64,000 nucleotides of DNA from Maratus speciosus (Eukaryota > Arthropoda > Arachnida > Araneae > Salticidae). Location of the stretch: NCBI GenBank assembly GCA_963932465.1, contig OZ010786.1, positions 598,661,038-598,725,037 of the forward strand. Reading direction: 5' to 3'. This document shows, in pieces, positions 1-11,288 of this stretch. The position numbers and the translations under genes are program-made. Position 1 is the stretch's first letter, and the number at the start of each line of letters is the position of its first letter. Under the pieces are notes generated by a model. The model did no database searches. It saw only the letters and a program-made list of their open reading frames with translations, and was not told the DNA's origin.

Positions 1-112
1 AAGATACATGCGTGAATTTCGGGGTATTGGTGCATCATATGATGCACGATGGATGAAGTTGCTAGCACAGTATCAGTTCACATACTTTCAAAATAGCACT
101 CAACGTTCCGGA

Positions 113-278
113 ACGTGTATTTAGTGTAGAGGCTAATGCGAAGAATAATTTTTATGAAAGTGTTTGTTCAGCATTTCACAAACATTTTGAAACACGAAAT
201 GTGCCAAATAAATCGAGGATACCTAGTCAAGAAATTCAGAGAAACGAGTTCTGCTCGAAAAGCCATTACATTCCCTAA
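113..278 (+). pseudogene. Decayed helix-turn-helix (DUF4817-like) transposon fragment
   Basis: Reading from about 113 gives a peptide starting ERVFSVEANAKNNFYESV and continuing CSAFHKHFETRNVPNKSR. One base later, in the next frame, it continues VKKFRETSSARK. Together these look like the N-terminal helix-turn-helix module (DUF4817 type) found at the start of many arthropod transposon proteins, with the typical pattern of an aromatic-rich helix, then FRxHF, then VPS/NKSxI, then a VKKFRETGS-like end. The frameshift near 220 and the absence of any downstream transposase show that it is dead. The family assignment is from memory of the motif, so confidence is moderate. Confidence 0.45.
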
Positions 279-1263
279 AAATTGGAGTTTGGTATTTTTC
301 ATGGGGCAGAATAATAGGTCCTATTTTCTTCGAGAACATTGTAAACTGCAATTTTTTTTTTATTACTAGTGGGCTCAGCCAACTACGAGCTACGCTCGCC
401 AACCCCCGTCCAAATTCCGCAGACTCTAAATGCTCGCTAATTTGATCGACTTTAAAAAGATTTCGAAAGATTGAATTATAATTTAAAAAACAGTGGCGAT
501 CTCCCTATAAACGGATTTCTATTCATTTCTCTTTGATTGGGGAATTTTACCGCCAAATCCGCTGCGGACTTGATTATCCCGTCGACCAATTTCGCCAAAT
601 TACATAAATCGCCGAACCACTCGCCAAATTATACAAATTGACATCATTTTTATTTTAAATAACGAAAGAACAAATAAATTAGTACAACATTAATAAAAAT
701 ACAAATAAAACGTGGAAATAAAAATAACTTGATGACGTAGACACGTGTAACAACATTTCAAAATAAGCTAATATAAAAGGAATTAAGTAAACAGTCTTTG
801 TCTCCTGGTATTTTTTAACAAAGCGAAAAGAAAGTTCTTTTAAATGAGACATTTTAAATTAATCGTTTTCAATCTGACGTAATTTTGACCAAGCTATTCT
901 TTCTCTTTTAAATATTCACGTGAAAATATAGAAATGAAATATTATTTGCGCTTTCCTAACAAAAGTAGTTGAAAAGATCCTCTCAAAATATCAAATAAAT
1001 GTCTAGCGCAATTTCTAAATTTAAACCGTTTTGCAATATTTTGTGTTCATTTTATGTAATAACTGTAAGGTGACGTAAATATGACGTAATTTCTCCTATT
1101 TAAAACTTCTAAAGCATGTTAATGAATTTATTATTTTACAATATCCTTTCTCTTTTAAAATTCACGTTGATAGTTTTTATGACGTAATTTTTAATATGTT
1201 CCTTCTTTTTGTACATAATTATTTAATTCTAATTCCAAATGATTTTTTCTGTTTATAATAGTC
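279..1263. other. AT-rich non-coding stretch with recurring TGACGTAA and CACGTG words
   Basis: No ORF of substance. Between about 730 and 1270 the words TGACGTA(A) (near 733, 885, 1070, 1081 and 1179) alternate with CACGTG-type words (near 742, 917 and 1261). The phrase CTTTCTCTTTTAAA occurs twice before such words (near 901 and 1147). This suggests a diverged local tandem repeat. I see no promoter I can support. Confidence 0.4.
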
Positions 1264-1690
1264 ACGTGTAAATAAATTTTTAATTTGAAGCAAACATTAT
1301 TGTTTGCGCTGTTTATACATTTGGCAACAGTATAAATTAATATCATTTTCTAAAATAATGTAAAAATATATCTCAAAATGCTGAAAATTTGAATTTAAAA
1401 TAGAAATAAAACCTCCAAAAATGAGTCAAATTAAAAAAATTAATGCAATCTGCACACCGGCAAATTCTAACGCATAAAATGATCTAAAAATGATTACATT
1501 CCCTTGTATAGTTTTTGCTGCTATAAAACTTTTTTAATGGAACGATTTTGTCCAACTTTAGCATTAAATATCTCTTAAAATAATTCTTCGATTTGAAAAC
1601 TGTCTGCATCAGCGTGTTTATCAAACATTTCTCTATAACACCAGGGATTTTCTTATTTTTCTACGCAATATTTTTCTTAATATTAACGAA
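1264..1690 (+). repeat. Dispersed repeat, inverted copy at 63580-64000
   Basis: Roughly 425 bases match the reverse complement of the last 420 bases of the window with only scattered differences. Shared landmarks in order: the palindromic GCAAACATTATTGTTTGC, TTTATAC, TTGGCAACAGT, AATAGAAATAAAACCTC, AATGAGTCAAATTAAAAA, ATCTGCACACCGG, TATAGTTTTTGCT, ACGATTTTGTCCAACTTTAG, GATTTGAAAACTGT and CATCAGCGTGTT. Neither copy is coding as a whole. The element family is not recognised. Confidence 0.75.
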
Positions 1691-1909
1691 GAAAGACCTC
1701 CTGTCACAAAAAAATTCAAAACCGGCGGTGACAGTGGTAGTTACTTTTTTTTAGAATAAAGAGATTATTTCCGACGCGCATTTGGCAACTAGGCCATACG
1801 CCACAACAAGGTCGTAAGTGATGGTCATTTGTTTCGGAGCACCCGAAGGCGGTCATCAATACTCTAGTTAATCTCGTAATTTAGAACCTTGATCAGGTGC
1901 GAGATCTTC

Positions 1910-2143
1910 ACAGTAAAAAAAAAAAAAAACGGACTAAAATACGGAAATACTACTGGCAATCGAGACGCCAGTACTATTTCCGTATTTTAACGGAACTTTT
2001 TCGCGGTAAATTACAGAAAAATTTCCGTTGTTTGGCATTTACGGCTGGAAAACTTCCGTTAAAATACGGAAATAGTACTGGCGTCTCGATTGCCAGTAGT
2101 ATTTCCGTATTTTAGACAGTTTCTTTTCTTTTTTTTTCTACAG
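1910..2143. mobile_element. Foldback MITE with arms that are themselves palindromes
   Basis: Arms at 1935-1998 and 2051-2114 are near-perfect inverted repeats of about 63 bases. Each arm is itself a hairpin: TAAAATACGGAAATA recurs in both orientations inside each arm around CTGGC/GCCAG, so the element holds four copies of that word. A-rich and T-rich flanks run out to CAGTAAAAAA on the left and TTTTCTACAG on the right, close to the CACTGTAAAAAA termini of other elements in this window (3740 and 55258). No coding capacity. It is a non-autonomous element, probably of the TA-targeting group, though exact ends are unclear. Confidence 0.7.
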
Positions 2144-2149
2144 TATTCA

Positions 2150-2330
2150 CCTGACTAGGAACCTCCAAAAGTATAATTCATAGGGAGCTTGGAGGACATT
2201 GATCCCACGACAGATTTTACATGCACCCTGCCCATTAGCATACATGGCGGAATTTTAGCAGGCGGTGAGCCTCGAACCCGCGACCTTTCGGCTACGAGTC
2301 GATGCTCGGCTAACTGGACCACCGCCGCCT
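2150..2330 (-). mobile_element. tRNA-derived SINE fragment
   Basis: On the minus strand 2326-2261 reads as a tRNA-like head. It starts GGCGGTG and ends CACCGCC, a perfect 7-bp acceptor pairing. A B-box-like GGTTCGAGGC and an A-box-like CCAGTTAGCCGAG lie between. The anticodon arm pairs poorly and the length is only 66 bases, so it is a SINE head rather than a working tRNA gene. The body continues to about 2150, abutting the MITE. Confidence 0.55.
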
Positions 2331-3387
2331 GTAAACTCCAATGTTTACATTGGTATTTTTGAGGAATTTTTTGAGCAGTTGACGGACGAAGAACGAACGA
2401 AAGAAATATGTTTTTCTTGACTTTAGAAACACCCTCTATATATTTGCGCATATCGTAAAAGTACGCGTCTGTAGTTCTGCCATCTCTTAACACATTGTCA
2501 ACAGTATGGTTTTGTAACATCTGGGTTCTGTTATGGGGGGGATTATTTAGGATTAATGCTCATTTCTATGTACGAAGAGATTTTTTTTATGAAAAAATTT
2601 ACTTGAAATTTTTTTTAATGTTATTAACAATTTCCTACTCCGTGCTTTCAGTGTTGGTCTCGGCTTTCATAACGCAAAAATTATTTTTAAAAAGAACACA
2701 AACTCATCTGTAATTTATTATATCATATACATTTTACACACATGAAATACGTCAACTTAAATTCAAGTCTTTCCCCAGTTATTATTTCGCATAAACTGGA
2801 ATTTAACCGCTATATTTAATCTTTGCGGAATCCATTCCAATTTTAATTACAATTTTTACAGTGTTTTAAACTACAAACATGCAGCATTGCATTTTAATTC
2901 GAGCTCACTTGTTTACCAGAACTTCATTAAAACTTCCTGCTCACTTACTTATAGTCAACGTTAACAAGTTTTAAATAAAGACGTGAAAACGCAATTAGGG
3001 TTAATTGTTTTTCGTGTAACCTGTGGCTAAGAAATTCGGCTTAATTGCTTGTGTTTAATTATACAAACTTCTTTATTCATTAAAATTAATTCATCTTATA
3101 AAATATAATGTTTAATTTATTTTTCTTGTTAATTAAAACTTTTTTATAGAGATTATTATACTGTATTGACGAGTATTCCTATAATCCACGAGATTCAATT
3201 TATAGTTCACGAAAACAATTGTTGAGGGAGAGCAAATTATTCAAGATCTCATGATCTTATATATTACCAGAATTCTTTAATTTTTCTTTGATTTTACTTG
3301 CACGATTTTTCTCAGGCTCCAGATAAGTAAAAAAAAAAAAAAAAAAAAAAAATTACTTTTAACATGACACCTTTGTGGACATCCTGA
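2331..3387. other. AT-rich non-coding stretch
   Basis: No gene supported. It contains a short hairpin (CCAATGTTTACATTGG near 2338) and an A-run of about 24 near 3330. Short ORFs here have no recognisable motifs. Confidence 0.5.
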
Positions 3388-3739
3388 AGATATCGCTCAC
3401 CCGCAAGAAAAGCGACACTCTAATAGGTCTATCATAGGTGCGTCTTACTACACAAACAGTTTCATAGGTGTAGTTATACGGATAAATCACTTTATTGCGC
3501 TATATGTCCATTTGTAACCATAACAGAGAAGTGGATTGTGTAAGAAGGCAAAATTACCCAACCCAGCAAACCACATCCTACGTCTTCATTCTTAGTCTTC
3601 ATAGAGCTTTAAAATTTGGAATATATATCGCTCACCAACAAAAAAAAGTGACACACCTCGCAAGCATTCATTTTGCATTTTATTCCACTAATAAGTTTTC
3701 ATAGGTGCGTCTTGCTACACAAACAATTTTATAAGTGTA

Positions 3740-4739
3740 CACTGTTAAAACACTATTCTTAAAAATAAGTAAATTGTACTAATTATTGAGCACTTCCCGA
3801 TCTTAAAATAGCTCCGAGTACTTAACTCTTAAATTTGAAAAACGCATGTACTCATTTTTTGAGTACATACAGGGACTCGAAAATAAGTATGTATAGAAAC
3901 ACACATACATTATAAGAAAAAAAAAAAACGAAATTACAGAGAACCGACAAATCACTATTTTTAATTGCGAAGGACTACAATTTTTGGAGTAAAGAACAAC
4001 GAATTTACTATTTTAATTCTTGAAATTTTGTGTATGAGCCGCCCCGTGATCTGAACCCGAGTCCTCTAAGTGGGAAATCAGTATTGTACTGACTGTGCGA
4101 CAAGAGCAGTTACCAGCCGTTTCCAAATGACACCTTTTATGAATCAGCGACGGAAGATCGCTAACGGCAGAGATGAATTTTCCCTTTCTTAAATATTCTA
4201 ATTTCTAATAAAACAATTTTTAAACTAAATTTTCTTCTTTAACATTTCTAATGAAATTGTAAATAAATTTGAAAAGTGTGTATTATAAATTAAAAATTAT
4301 AACAAAGATAGACATATCTTTAAATAAAAGTTTGGAAATCCCTACTGTCAATTCGGTATAAGAAAAGGGTTTGTCAGAAAACTCATATTTTTGAGCACAT
4401 AGGATTTAAACATGAATATTAAGACTTTAAAATACAAAATATATATATTCATTTCTGCATACATTTATAAATCAAGTATAAGTATACACAACTTCAAAAT
4501 ATCATGTACTCGTTTCTGAATTAATTGTACTTAAAAAAATCGAGTACAAAGAAATTTTCATTTTTAAGTAGATTAATGCTCCATTTTGAAGCAATTGTAC
4601 TTACAAAATATGAGTACATAGAAATGCTCATTTTTAAGTAGATTACTTTTAACAATGTACTTCTTTTTGAAACAATTGTACATAAAAAAATACGAGTACA
4701 TGGAAGTTCTAATTTTTAAGTAAATTATTTTTGACAGTG
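3740..4739. mobile_element. 1000-bp TA-flanked non-autonomous DNA transposon
   Basis: Ends are CACTGTTAAAA on the left and TTTTTGACAGTG on the right, flanked by TA on both sides (3738-3739 and 4740-4741). Removing the element restores the second unit of the surrounding tandem repeat, which confirms both boundaries. Subterminal regions hold repeated words such as AATTGTACTT, GAGTACAT and TTTTTAAGTA. Three direct units of about 75-80 bases occupy 4516-4735, and a degenerate inverted set lies near 3750-3890. A tRNA-like piece is inside. No transposase ORF. A Tc1/mariner-type MITE is the most likely class. Confidence 0.8.
4024..4108 (-). repeat. tRNA-like segment (SINE head) inside the TA element
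   Basis: Minus-strand reading gives an A-box-like TCGCACAGTCAGTACA, an anticodon-loop-like segment around CTGATTTCCC, and a B-box-like CTCGGGTTCAGATC. The arms pair imperfectly. It is best read as a tRNA-derived fragment captured by or inserted into the element. Confidence 0.4.
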
Positions 4740-4860
4740 TACCTATGCTGAAAATCACTTTATTACGCTAAATGTCCATTTGTGGCCAAAGAAGGTGGGG
4801 GGATTGTGTGGGGATGTAAAATTACCAAACCCTCCAAACCTCATCCTACGTCTGTTTTTG

Positions 4861-5934
4861 TTTTTTTTAAGGGTTTTATGCTTTTATGCACGTTTTTATT
4901 CCTACACGCAGAGCTCAGTGATATAATTTCATGTTAGAGTAAAATCATGCAAATCTTCTTTTGCCTCTCCTGTGAAATTTACTTTTGTCGAGATGTGTCA
5001 CTTTTCTTGCTTGTGAGCGATATGTTCCGAAACACTTTGGATTCGGGAACTACAGTTTAACATTTTAGTGAGCGGTGCCCATAAAAAAAAGACACATAAT
5101 TTTAATTCCAAAACTGACAAACGGCACCAAGAATATTTAATTAAAAATTTCCTTTTATAAAGTAGAGTAAAACAATTAAGTTTTTATTGACGAGTAAATA
5201 CGTTTGTAAATTCTGGTGTCAGTCCATCATTTCATCATTTTACAAATAGATTTACTCCGAACCACAAAGGTTTAACAATCGCTGTGTTAAAACATATACA
5301 CCTAAATGGAAAATCTTTAATTGTTTTTCGTTATTTTCTTAAACATTTAATTTCATGATAATAAACTGTGTTGAAATAGCTAATTTACGTAAGCATTGTC
5401 ATTCAATAAAACAAATAATGCTATCCTTTAAAAGAAAGATTTCATTGTCAATGAAATAAATCTTTTATAATGAAAATAAATGGGTAACTTCAGATTTCCT
5501 GGAATTCCTTATTCAGCTTGACACAAAGCTCCTTAACCTTCCCGGGCAAACAATCTGTCAAGATGAAATTTAATGTAGACATAAAATCTCATTATCCCTC
5601 AAATAAAAAGGCTTCAAAGCAGTCTAAAATGAGGGATTGCTTGGCAAAAACTGACAATAATTATATTTTATCGCTTGTTTTTCTGTTGAAATATGCTTCA
5701 GTTTTTACCTATTTACCTAACATTAATTTTACAATGATAACATTTTCATATATTGATTAAATTACGCTGTTCGATGTAATTTAAACTAAGGAAAATATAA
5801 AATTTCAGCATTTTAACTTACCATAATTATAACAAAGGAAATTTTATCTACCAAAAAAATTAAACATGATGCATTGAACTTAACTGAGTAAATTAGAAAT
5901 GTAATTTGTTCTTAAAATATCGTATGTTTTAGAT
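4861..5934. other. AT-rich non-coding stretch
   Basis: Apart from the inverted 240-bp unit fragment near 4990-5030, nothing recognisable. A short ORF at 5518-5760 has low-complexity composition and no motif. Confidence 0.5.
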
Positions 5935-6330
5935 CAGGGTTGGCGAACCTTTTTGTTGCCGCGTGCCAAATTTGGTCACAAAAATATTTAACGTGACCAT
6001 GACGTGCCAACTAAAAAACAAATTTAGTAGATGGAAAAATAATGGATTAAATTTATTATTAAGATTTAAAAAATATTAGAAACATACATGTAAGTGCTAC
6101 ACTATAATAATTATGGAAACAAATATATTTTAGAAATTAATTTAAAAAAATGAATGCGGTGTAATTTGATTTCTGTTGTTGCATCTTAATATCAGTTTAA
6201 TTTTAAAGAAAATTGATCCGGATTTATCTGACAAATGTTTTCTGTTTGAGTTTTGGTATTATTCATTTGTGAAAACAGACACTCGAAAGCATAGATAGGG
6301 AAAAAAAAACAGTTAAAATGTCGAACGCCA
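5935..6330 (-). mobile_element. hAT-type transposon remnant
   Basis: The stretch opens with CAGGGTTGGCGAACCTTTTT, a start typical of hAT transposon termini (CAGGGnTGGCGAACCTTTTT), followed by GCGTGCCA. On the minus strand 6290-6192 encodes AFECLFSQMNNTKTQTENIC and then QINPDQFSLKLN before a stop. That could be the C-terminal dimerisation tail of a hAT transposase, whose pattern is FSxM...K...R..L.D..L. The other terminus was not found, so this is one end of a truncated copy. Assignment rests mainly on the terminus. Confidence 0.5.
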
Positions 6331-8898
6331 GTTTCTCTGAATAGCTATGAAATAAATTCAAAGTTGCCATAACTTACGGTCTATGGGGAAAAGTCATTTG
6401 TCGTGTATATTAGTGATATTACAGTATTTTAACCGTATTGAAATTGATATACATCACGTACGTGTACCACAAAATTCTTACCATAGAATATGACGTACAT
6501 AAAACTTATCGTAACTTCCAGGGACACACAAAATAATTTGACTATAGAAGAATATGAGCAATAATTGAACTATTGAAGGCTAAGAACAATAATTGCTGGA
6601 AGTGCGTTTTCACTTGTGGTATACTTTTTTTAATTTAACTATTTTTTAAATATTACGTATAATATTAATTTAAAATATTACGTACAAAAATTTAAGTATA
6701 GTTTGAAGTTTATTTTAAAGTCAGTATACGTGGGTATATCAATAAATTTTTGCCCTCACATAAAAATAATTGAGTGAAATTTATGAAATTTCTACATTTT
6801 ATTAGTCATTTTCTATACAGTCACCGTGCACAGTAACACATTTTTGCAAAAGATATTTCAAAGAGAGGGGGGAGGATGTATTCCAAGAGGCGCGATAGTA
6901 GACCCGAAGAGGGTCATTTTTCTAACTTTTGCCGACCCCAAATGTGACATATTGTTGGAAAGGCCCGTGACCACTTATTCATGCTATGCACCTCCCGGGT
7001 CCCTCTCCCCAAATTTGCCTCCCCCGAGTACGTATGATGCCCGAAAAAATTAGAAAAATGCCTCCGGAGAGCAAACTTATCAAGTTAATTTCGTAAGTTT
7101 CTCAGTGACTTATCTGGCTAAAAAAATATTTAGTGTTCTTTGCTTAAAAAAATAATAATAAATAAAAATAAAAAATAAAAATAAAATACTGCAAGTTTTA
7201 GATATAGTAGAATGCTTATTAAACACATTTGAAAAGGTGCATGATGCAAACTAAAAGATCGATATCCGTGCCAGATTTACAAGAATTATTCAATTATTAT
7301 CTAGTTATCACTAATATTTAATTAGTTAATACGATCAGCTTTTGTGAACAAAAGTCTGCGAAAAAAAAAGTTCGAAAATTTCATTTCATTTATGGAATAA
7401 CTGAGCCAAATCACAAAATATTCACTTCTATAGACCGGAATAAGAAAGAACTAATATGAGAAAACACATAGACACTAGAGCAGCAATTGCTACCTGGATG
7501 ACTTATACTCAAAAAGAGGTATAGAACTATTATTTAGCACATTATCTTTTCTTTTCTTTCTTTTTTTTTTCTTTTTTTTTTTCTTTTAACGACTTTATTT
7601 TAATAAGAAAAATCGCTTTTATGAGAACTGTACATTGAATATTGAATTGAGAACTGTACTGAATCATTGCTTTATTTATTCTTATATTCATTTCAAAAAA
7701 TTACGGGAAAAGAAGTTAAGATCGTAGTTTAGATGTTTATAATTGTAGCGCGACACTTCCGCACTCAATGTGAATATTCCATCTTATTATTCTGTGGAGG
7801 CAAACTAACGACAACTAAAACGAAAAAAAAATCACCACTTCAATTCATTTTCAGTATTTAAAAAAGACAATAAAATAAGTTGATGTTTTTTTTTTATATT
7901 TTATTGTTAATAGATAAGGCCTGTACTATATTTAAAGAAGCCGTACATATCTTATAAGTAATAGTAATAGTTTGGATAAAAGTACCTCTAAATTATTCCA
8001 GATACATCTTTTTCAGTTGTATAAAATTACCAACAGTGAATTTTAAATTAACCGAGACAAACCTTAAGGACTAATTGGGTAAAACAATAATTGTATGGGA
8101 AAGCAGGTCGTAATCTATTTATTCAGTGAAAAATGCAGAGTATTTCGCTTCAATATCAACCCTGATTCTTCGTTAGTAAGAAAGATATTTTAAGGAAATT
8201 TGAAACATATCACCTTGCGTTTTTTGTGAAATGTGATAATATTACAGAAAAAGACAGAAGTTTGACTATAGCATTAAGGAATACAAGCTTCAGTTACGAT
8301 AAAAATCAAATTTTAACAAAACGGGGTCTCTAAAAATAAAAACATGAAAACTTTAAAATTATGCTCTGAAAATCAAAAATAGCGGCCGTCAAAAAAAGAA
8401 ATCTGATATGGCGAGAGTACAACGTCACCCATGACGCAATCACAACTATGCCTAAAATCGCAGAGAAGAGAAGGAAATTGCAGTATACGCAATCGGAACT
8501 GAAAAAACAGAGCGTTTCTTCTTATACGAATAAAAACAAAAATGTCTACCGCAAAAAAATCACAAAGGAGATAATCCTCTCAGTGGTCCCTCTCCACATT
8601 CAAATAGTGCTTAACTAGACACTCTATTTTTTTTTTTTTCAAATGTAATTGACATTGCACAATTTTTCATTCAACGAAATGCTGTATATTTCTGTACTTT
8701 TCGTGGTGCCATTACTTTTGATACAAAGAGAAGTAGGTCTGGTGAAATTTTCGTTTAAATATCTACCTTTATGTTAAAGTTATAAATAATAGTATTATAT
8801 TAATAATAGTAATTATATTCGTATTGGAGATAATCAGTATAGTTGATTGAAGACATGAAATTCGACACCGGTTTCCTATGCAAAACTTTTTGTCGTAG
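6331..8898. other. Non-coding stretch, mostly AT-rich
   Basis: A relatively GC-rich patch at 6860-7070 stands out (GGAGGATG, CCTCCCGGGTCCC, CCTCCCCCGAG) but I do not recognise it. A pyrimidine tract of about 45 bases lies at 7545-7590. No gene supported. Confidence 0.45.
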
Positions 8899-8906
8899 TT
8901 TGTTGA

Positions 8907-9094
8907 CAGTGGTGTAGTCGTAAAAAACACAGAGGTTATACGGTCTAAGCAGAGGGTATACGCTCAAGGCAGAGCGTATACCCTAGAGTGTATATACTAT
9001 AGATATCTTGAGAAACAGAGGGTATACGGTGTTCCTTAAAAAAATCCAGAAGGTATACGGCGTATACCCCCGTATACCCTCCACTACATCCCTG
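8907..9094. mobile_element. 188-bp hAT-type MITE with 8-bp target duplication
   Basis: Flanked by perfect 8-bp direct repeats TTTGTTGA at 8899-8906 and 9095-9102. Termini are CAGTGGTGTAG on the left and CTACATCCCTG on the right, an imperfect inverted repeat starting CAG. Inside, the word GAGGGTATACG and its complement recur at least six times. An 8-bp duplication with CAG termini is the hallmark of hAT elements. No coding capacity. Confidence 0.88.
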
Positions 9095-9102
9095 TTTGTT
9101 GA

Positions 9103-9618
9103 TAAAAAGTTCCCAAATTAGCTTAAAATAAGTAACTGTTTAGAGAAACCTGGCCAATAATTATACTTTATAACGTATTTTTCTGATTAAATATATTTCA
9201 AACTGTAATTATTTCTCTACCAATATAACGTTACAAGGGTAACATTTTCATATAATTACTAAATTAAGCTACGAAATAAATTAAACTAGATAAATTTAAA
9301 AGTAATTGCGCTTTTAAAGTTACCGTAATTGTATGCTAATAAAAAAAATAAATTTTACCTTCCAATCACATTAAATTATATAATCGAACTGTGTATAATA
9401 CTACCTTAGTTAAAGGATTTTTTAATTACGCTGTATAATGGTAAACCATTATCGACTTACTACCTTATTTAACGAATGGACTCATCTAAAATCACATGTA
9501 TGACATGCAAAGTATAATAATTTCCAATCGCAGCGAAATAAATTGCTAATGAAGAGTTATACTGCTACTAATGTAAGTAAGTACGGGTAATAAGCCTTAA
9601 TTACGTCCACTAATAACC
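9103..9618. other. AT-rich non-coding stretch
   Basis: Nothing recognisable. No ORF or repeat with a partner in the window was found. Confidence 0.45.
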
Positions 9619-9721
9619 ATATTACAATATATATTTCAAATGGAAAAGTCAAAAACATACATTAAAATATTTATTTGCTTAAAAGACGTTACTAAAAACA
9701 TATTAAGAGTAAATTAAAAAC

Positions 9722-9772
9722 CTATATTGACATGTTTCAACTCCTTCACTGAGTCGTTATCAGAATGTATCA
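9722..9772 (-). ncRNA. Hammerhead-ribozyme-like motif (left arm)
   Basis: Minus strand: a stem-I-like GATACATT, then CTGATAA, a hairpin CGACTC...GAGTTG, AAAC, the short AT loop, GTC, then AATATAGG, which can pair back with the start. The conserved CUGANGA box has one change (CTGATAA). The GTC cleavage triplet is kept. Activity is unlikely in this copy. Confidence 0.4.
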
Positions 9773-9837
9773 GAAATTACAAATGCAATGCATATGAAAA
9801 ATGGAAAAAAATCATCGAATACAAACAAGTAAACATA

Positions 9838-10058
9838 TAACGCGCCCTACGTTTTTGCAATCGCACGTGTTCCCTTTATGTTACGACTCTGCATGTTGTC
9901 CAACCATTCAATCCATTGAAATTTATATAAGAGGTTCAGGAGTTTGTAACCATACGTTATCTTTTCACATCCCGAATATATGGATTGAGAGGTTTGACAA
10001 CTTGCGGAGTCGTAACATAAAGGGAACACGTGCGATAGCGAAAATGTAGGGCGCGTTA
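9838..10058. mobile_element. 221-bp near-hairpin MITE, TA target duplication
   Basis: Terminal inverted repeats of about 80 bases begin TAACGCGCCCTAC and run through CGCACGTGTTCCCTTTATG and TTACGACTC. Flanked by TA at 9836-9837 and 10059-10060. The other arm of the host repeat (about 11210) shows the uninterrupted site AAACATATGGGGCA, so this is a dated insertion into the host arm. No coding capacity. Confidence 0.88.
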
Positions 10059-10379
10059 TATGGGGCATCCTCACAATCTTTTGACTTTTGGGGAAAAAAA
10101 TCTGGCGAAATTAAACTTGCTAAAATAACATTTTAATTTGATAGACGAAAGCCTTAATGATTCAAAATAAAGAAAAAATTGTCAGCAGCGAAATTTTTTT
10201 TATTTAACTGAGGTTTAGGTTAAACTTGCGAGTTTAACTTTCCTTACCATTTTACCCCCATAACTTTTTATTTTCTTCTAAATTTTTACTTATAATGAAT
10301 TTGCATAGTACCCACAGGACATTCAAATAAGAAATAATACAAATGAAGTACTTTTAATGCAGAATTTTTGTGTTACATT

Positions 10380-10500
10380 GTCTTAAAGGGGTGTTAAAGA
10401 AGAGACGGTAAGGTAAAAAAAAAGGACGAAATGGTAAAAAAGGGACGAAATGGTAAAAAAAGAGACGGTAAGGATGGAACAGTAAGGAAAATTACCACCT
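10380..10500. repeat. Short tandem repeat of GACGGTAAGG-type words
   Basis: GAGACGGTAAGG, GGACGAAATGGTAAAAAA (twice) and GAGACGGTAAGG again lie within about 100 bases. Related words (CCTTACCATTTTACCCC near 10240, GGGGACGGTAAG near 10633, GGGATGGTA near 10822 and 11020) recur elsewhere in the element's centre. Confidence 0.55.
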
Positions 10501-11288
10501 ATTTTTAGGAAAACCATGTTAAGACTATGTGATAGCCACAATGTTCATTGATTTTTCGAAACAGTTGTTAACATTGGATGAAATTAATTTTTTTTATTAT
10601 TATTTACCTCGAAAAGTGCAGGAATAAACCTTGGGGACGGTAAGACTACCAATAAAGCCACGGTGTTTGAAATTGATATTTAAATGCTGATTTATATTCT
10701 GCAGTAAATTTCCTGTCAAAGAATTTTAGATATTCTTTTTCTAGCATACTTCTGCATGACCAAAAACTTGAAAAAAATTCTGTCGCTTCATCTGAAGTGA
10801 TTTTCTGTATAATTTTAGAAGAGGGATGGTAAAAAATCAAAAACTCAGGGACAGAGCTCAAAAAATAATATCAACCCTAAAAATGTGTGCAGGTTAATTT
10901 TTAGCTACATATTTATATAAAACAATAGTTCCAGTTTCAGAAAAAAATTACATTGAATTGTTTTTATTGAAACAATTTTATTCAGACAGTTCCAAACTTC
11001 AAAATCATCATCAGGGACACGGGATGGTAGATGAGTTTTCCATGTGTTTGGACCCCCAACATCGTCCAAAACTTATTTATCTCGTTAATATTGTTGTGCA
11101 ATCATGCAATGGGATGTTCCCAAGTATATGAAATTTAAAAAAAAAAAACACAAAAAAGTGTATTAAATAAAAAATTATTATTCAGGGACATAAAAGTTAA
11201 AAAATTGGGAGAATGCCCCATATGTTTACTTGTTTATATTCGATGATTTTTTTTCCTTTTTCATATGCATTGTATTAGTAATTTCAGT

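Larger units (their letters stand above)
3388..4860. repeat. 240-bp tandem duplication, second unit split by an insertion
   Basis: Unit 1 spans about 3388-3625. Unit 2 spans 3626-3739 plus 4740-4860. Shared landmarks: ATATCGCTCAC, GTGACAC, CATAGGTGCGTCTT, CTACACAAACA, TCACTTTATT, ATGTCCATTTGT, AAAATTACC and CATCCTACGTCT. Unit 2 is broken between ATAAGTGTA and CCTATGCTG by the element at 3740-4739. A third, inverted piece of the unit (TGTCACTTTTCTTGC, GTGAGCGATAT) lies at about 4990-5030. Confidence 0.75.

Noticed and set aside
2261..2326. Possible tRNA gene (minus strand) with a 7-bp acceptor stem
   Set aside because: Anticodon arm pairs poorly, total length 66, and SINE-like body follows. 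Treated as a SINE head.
6826..7053. ORF in a GC-richer patch
   Set aside because: No domain or homologue recognised, proline/glycine-rich by composition only.
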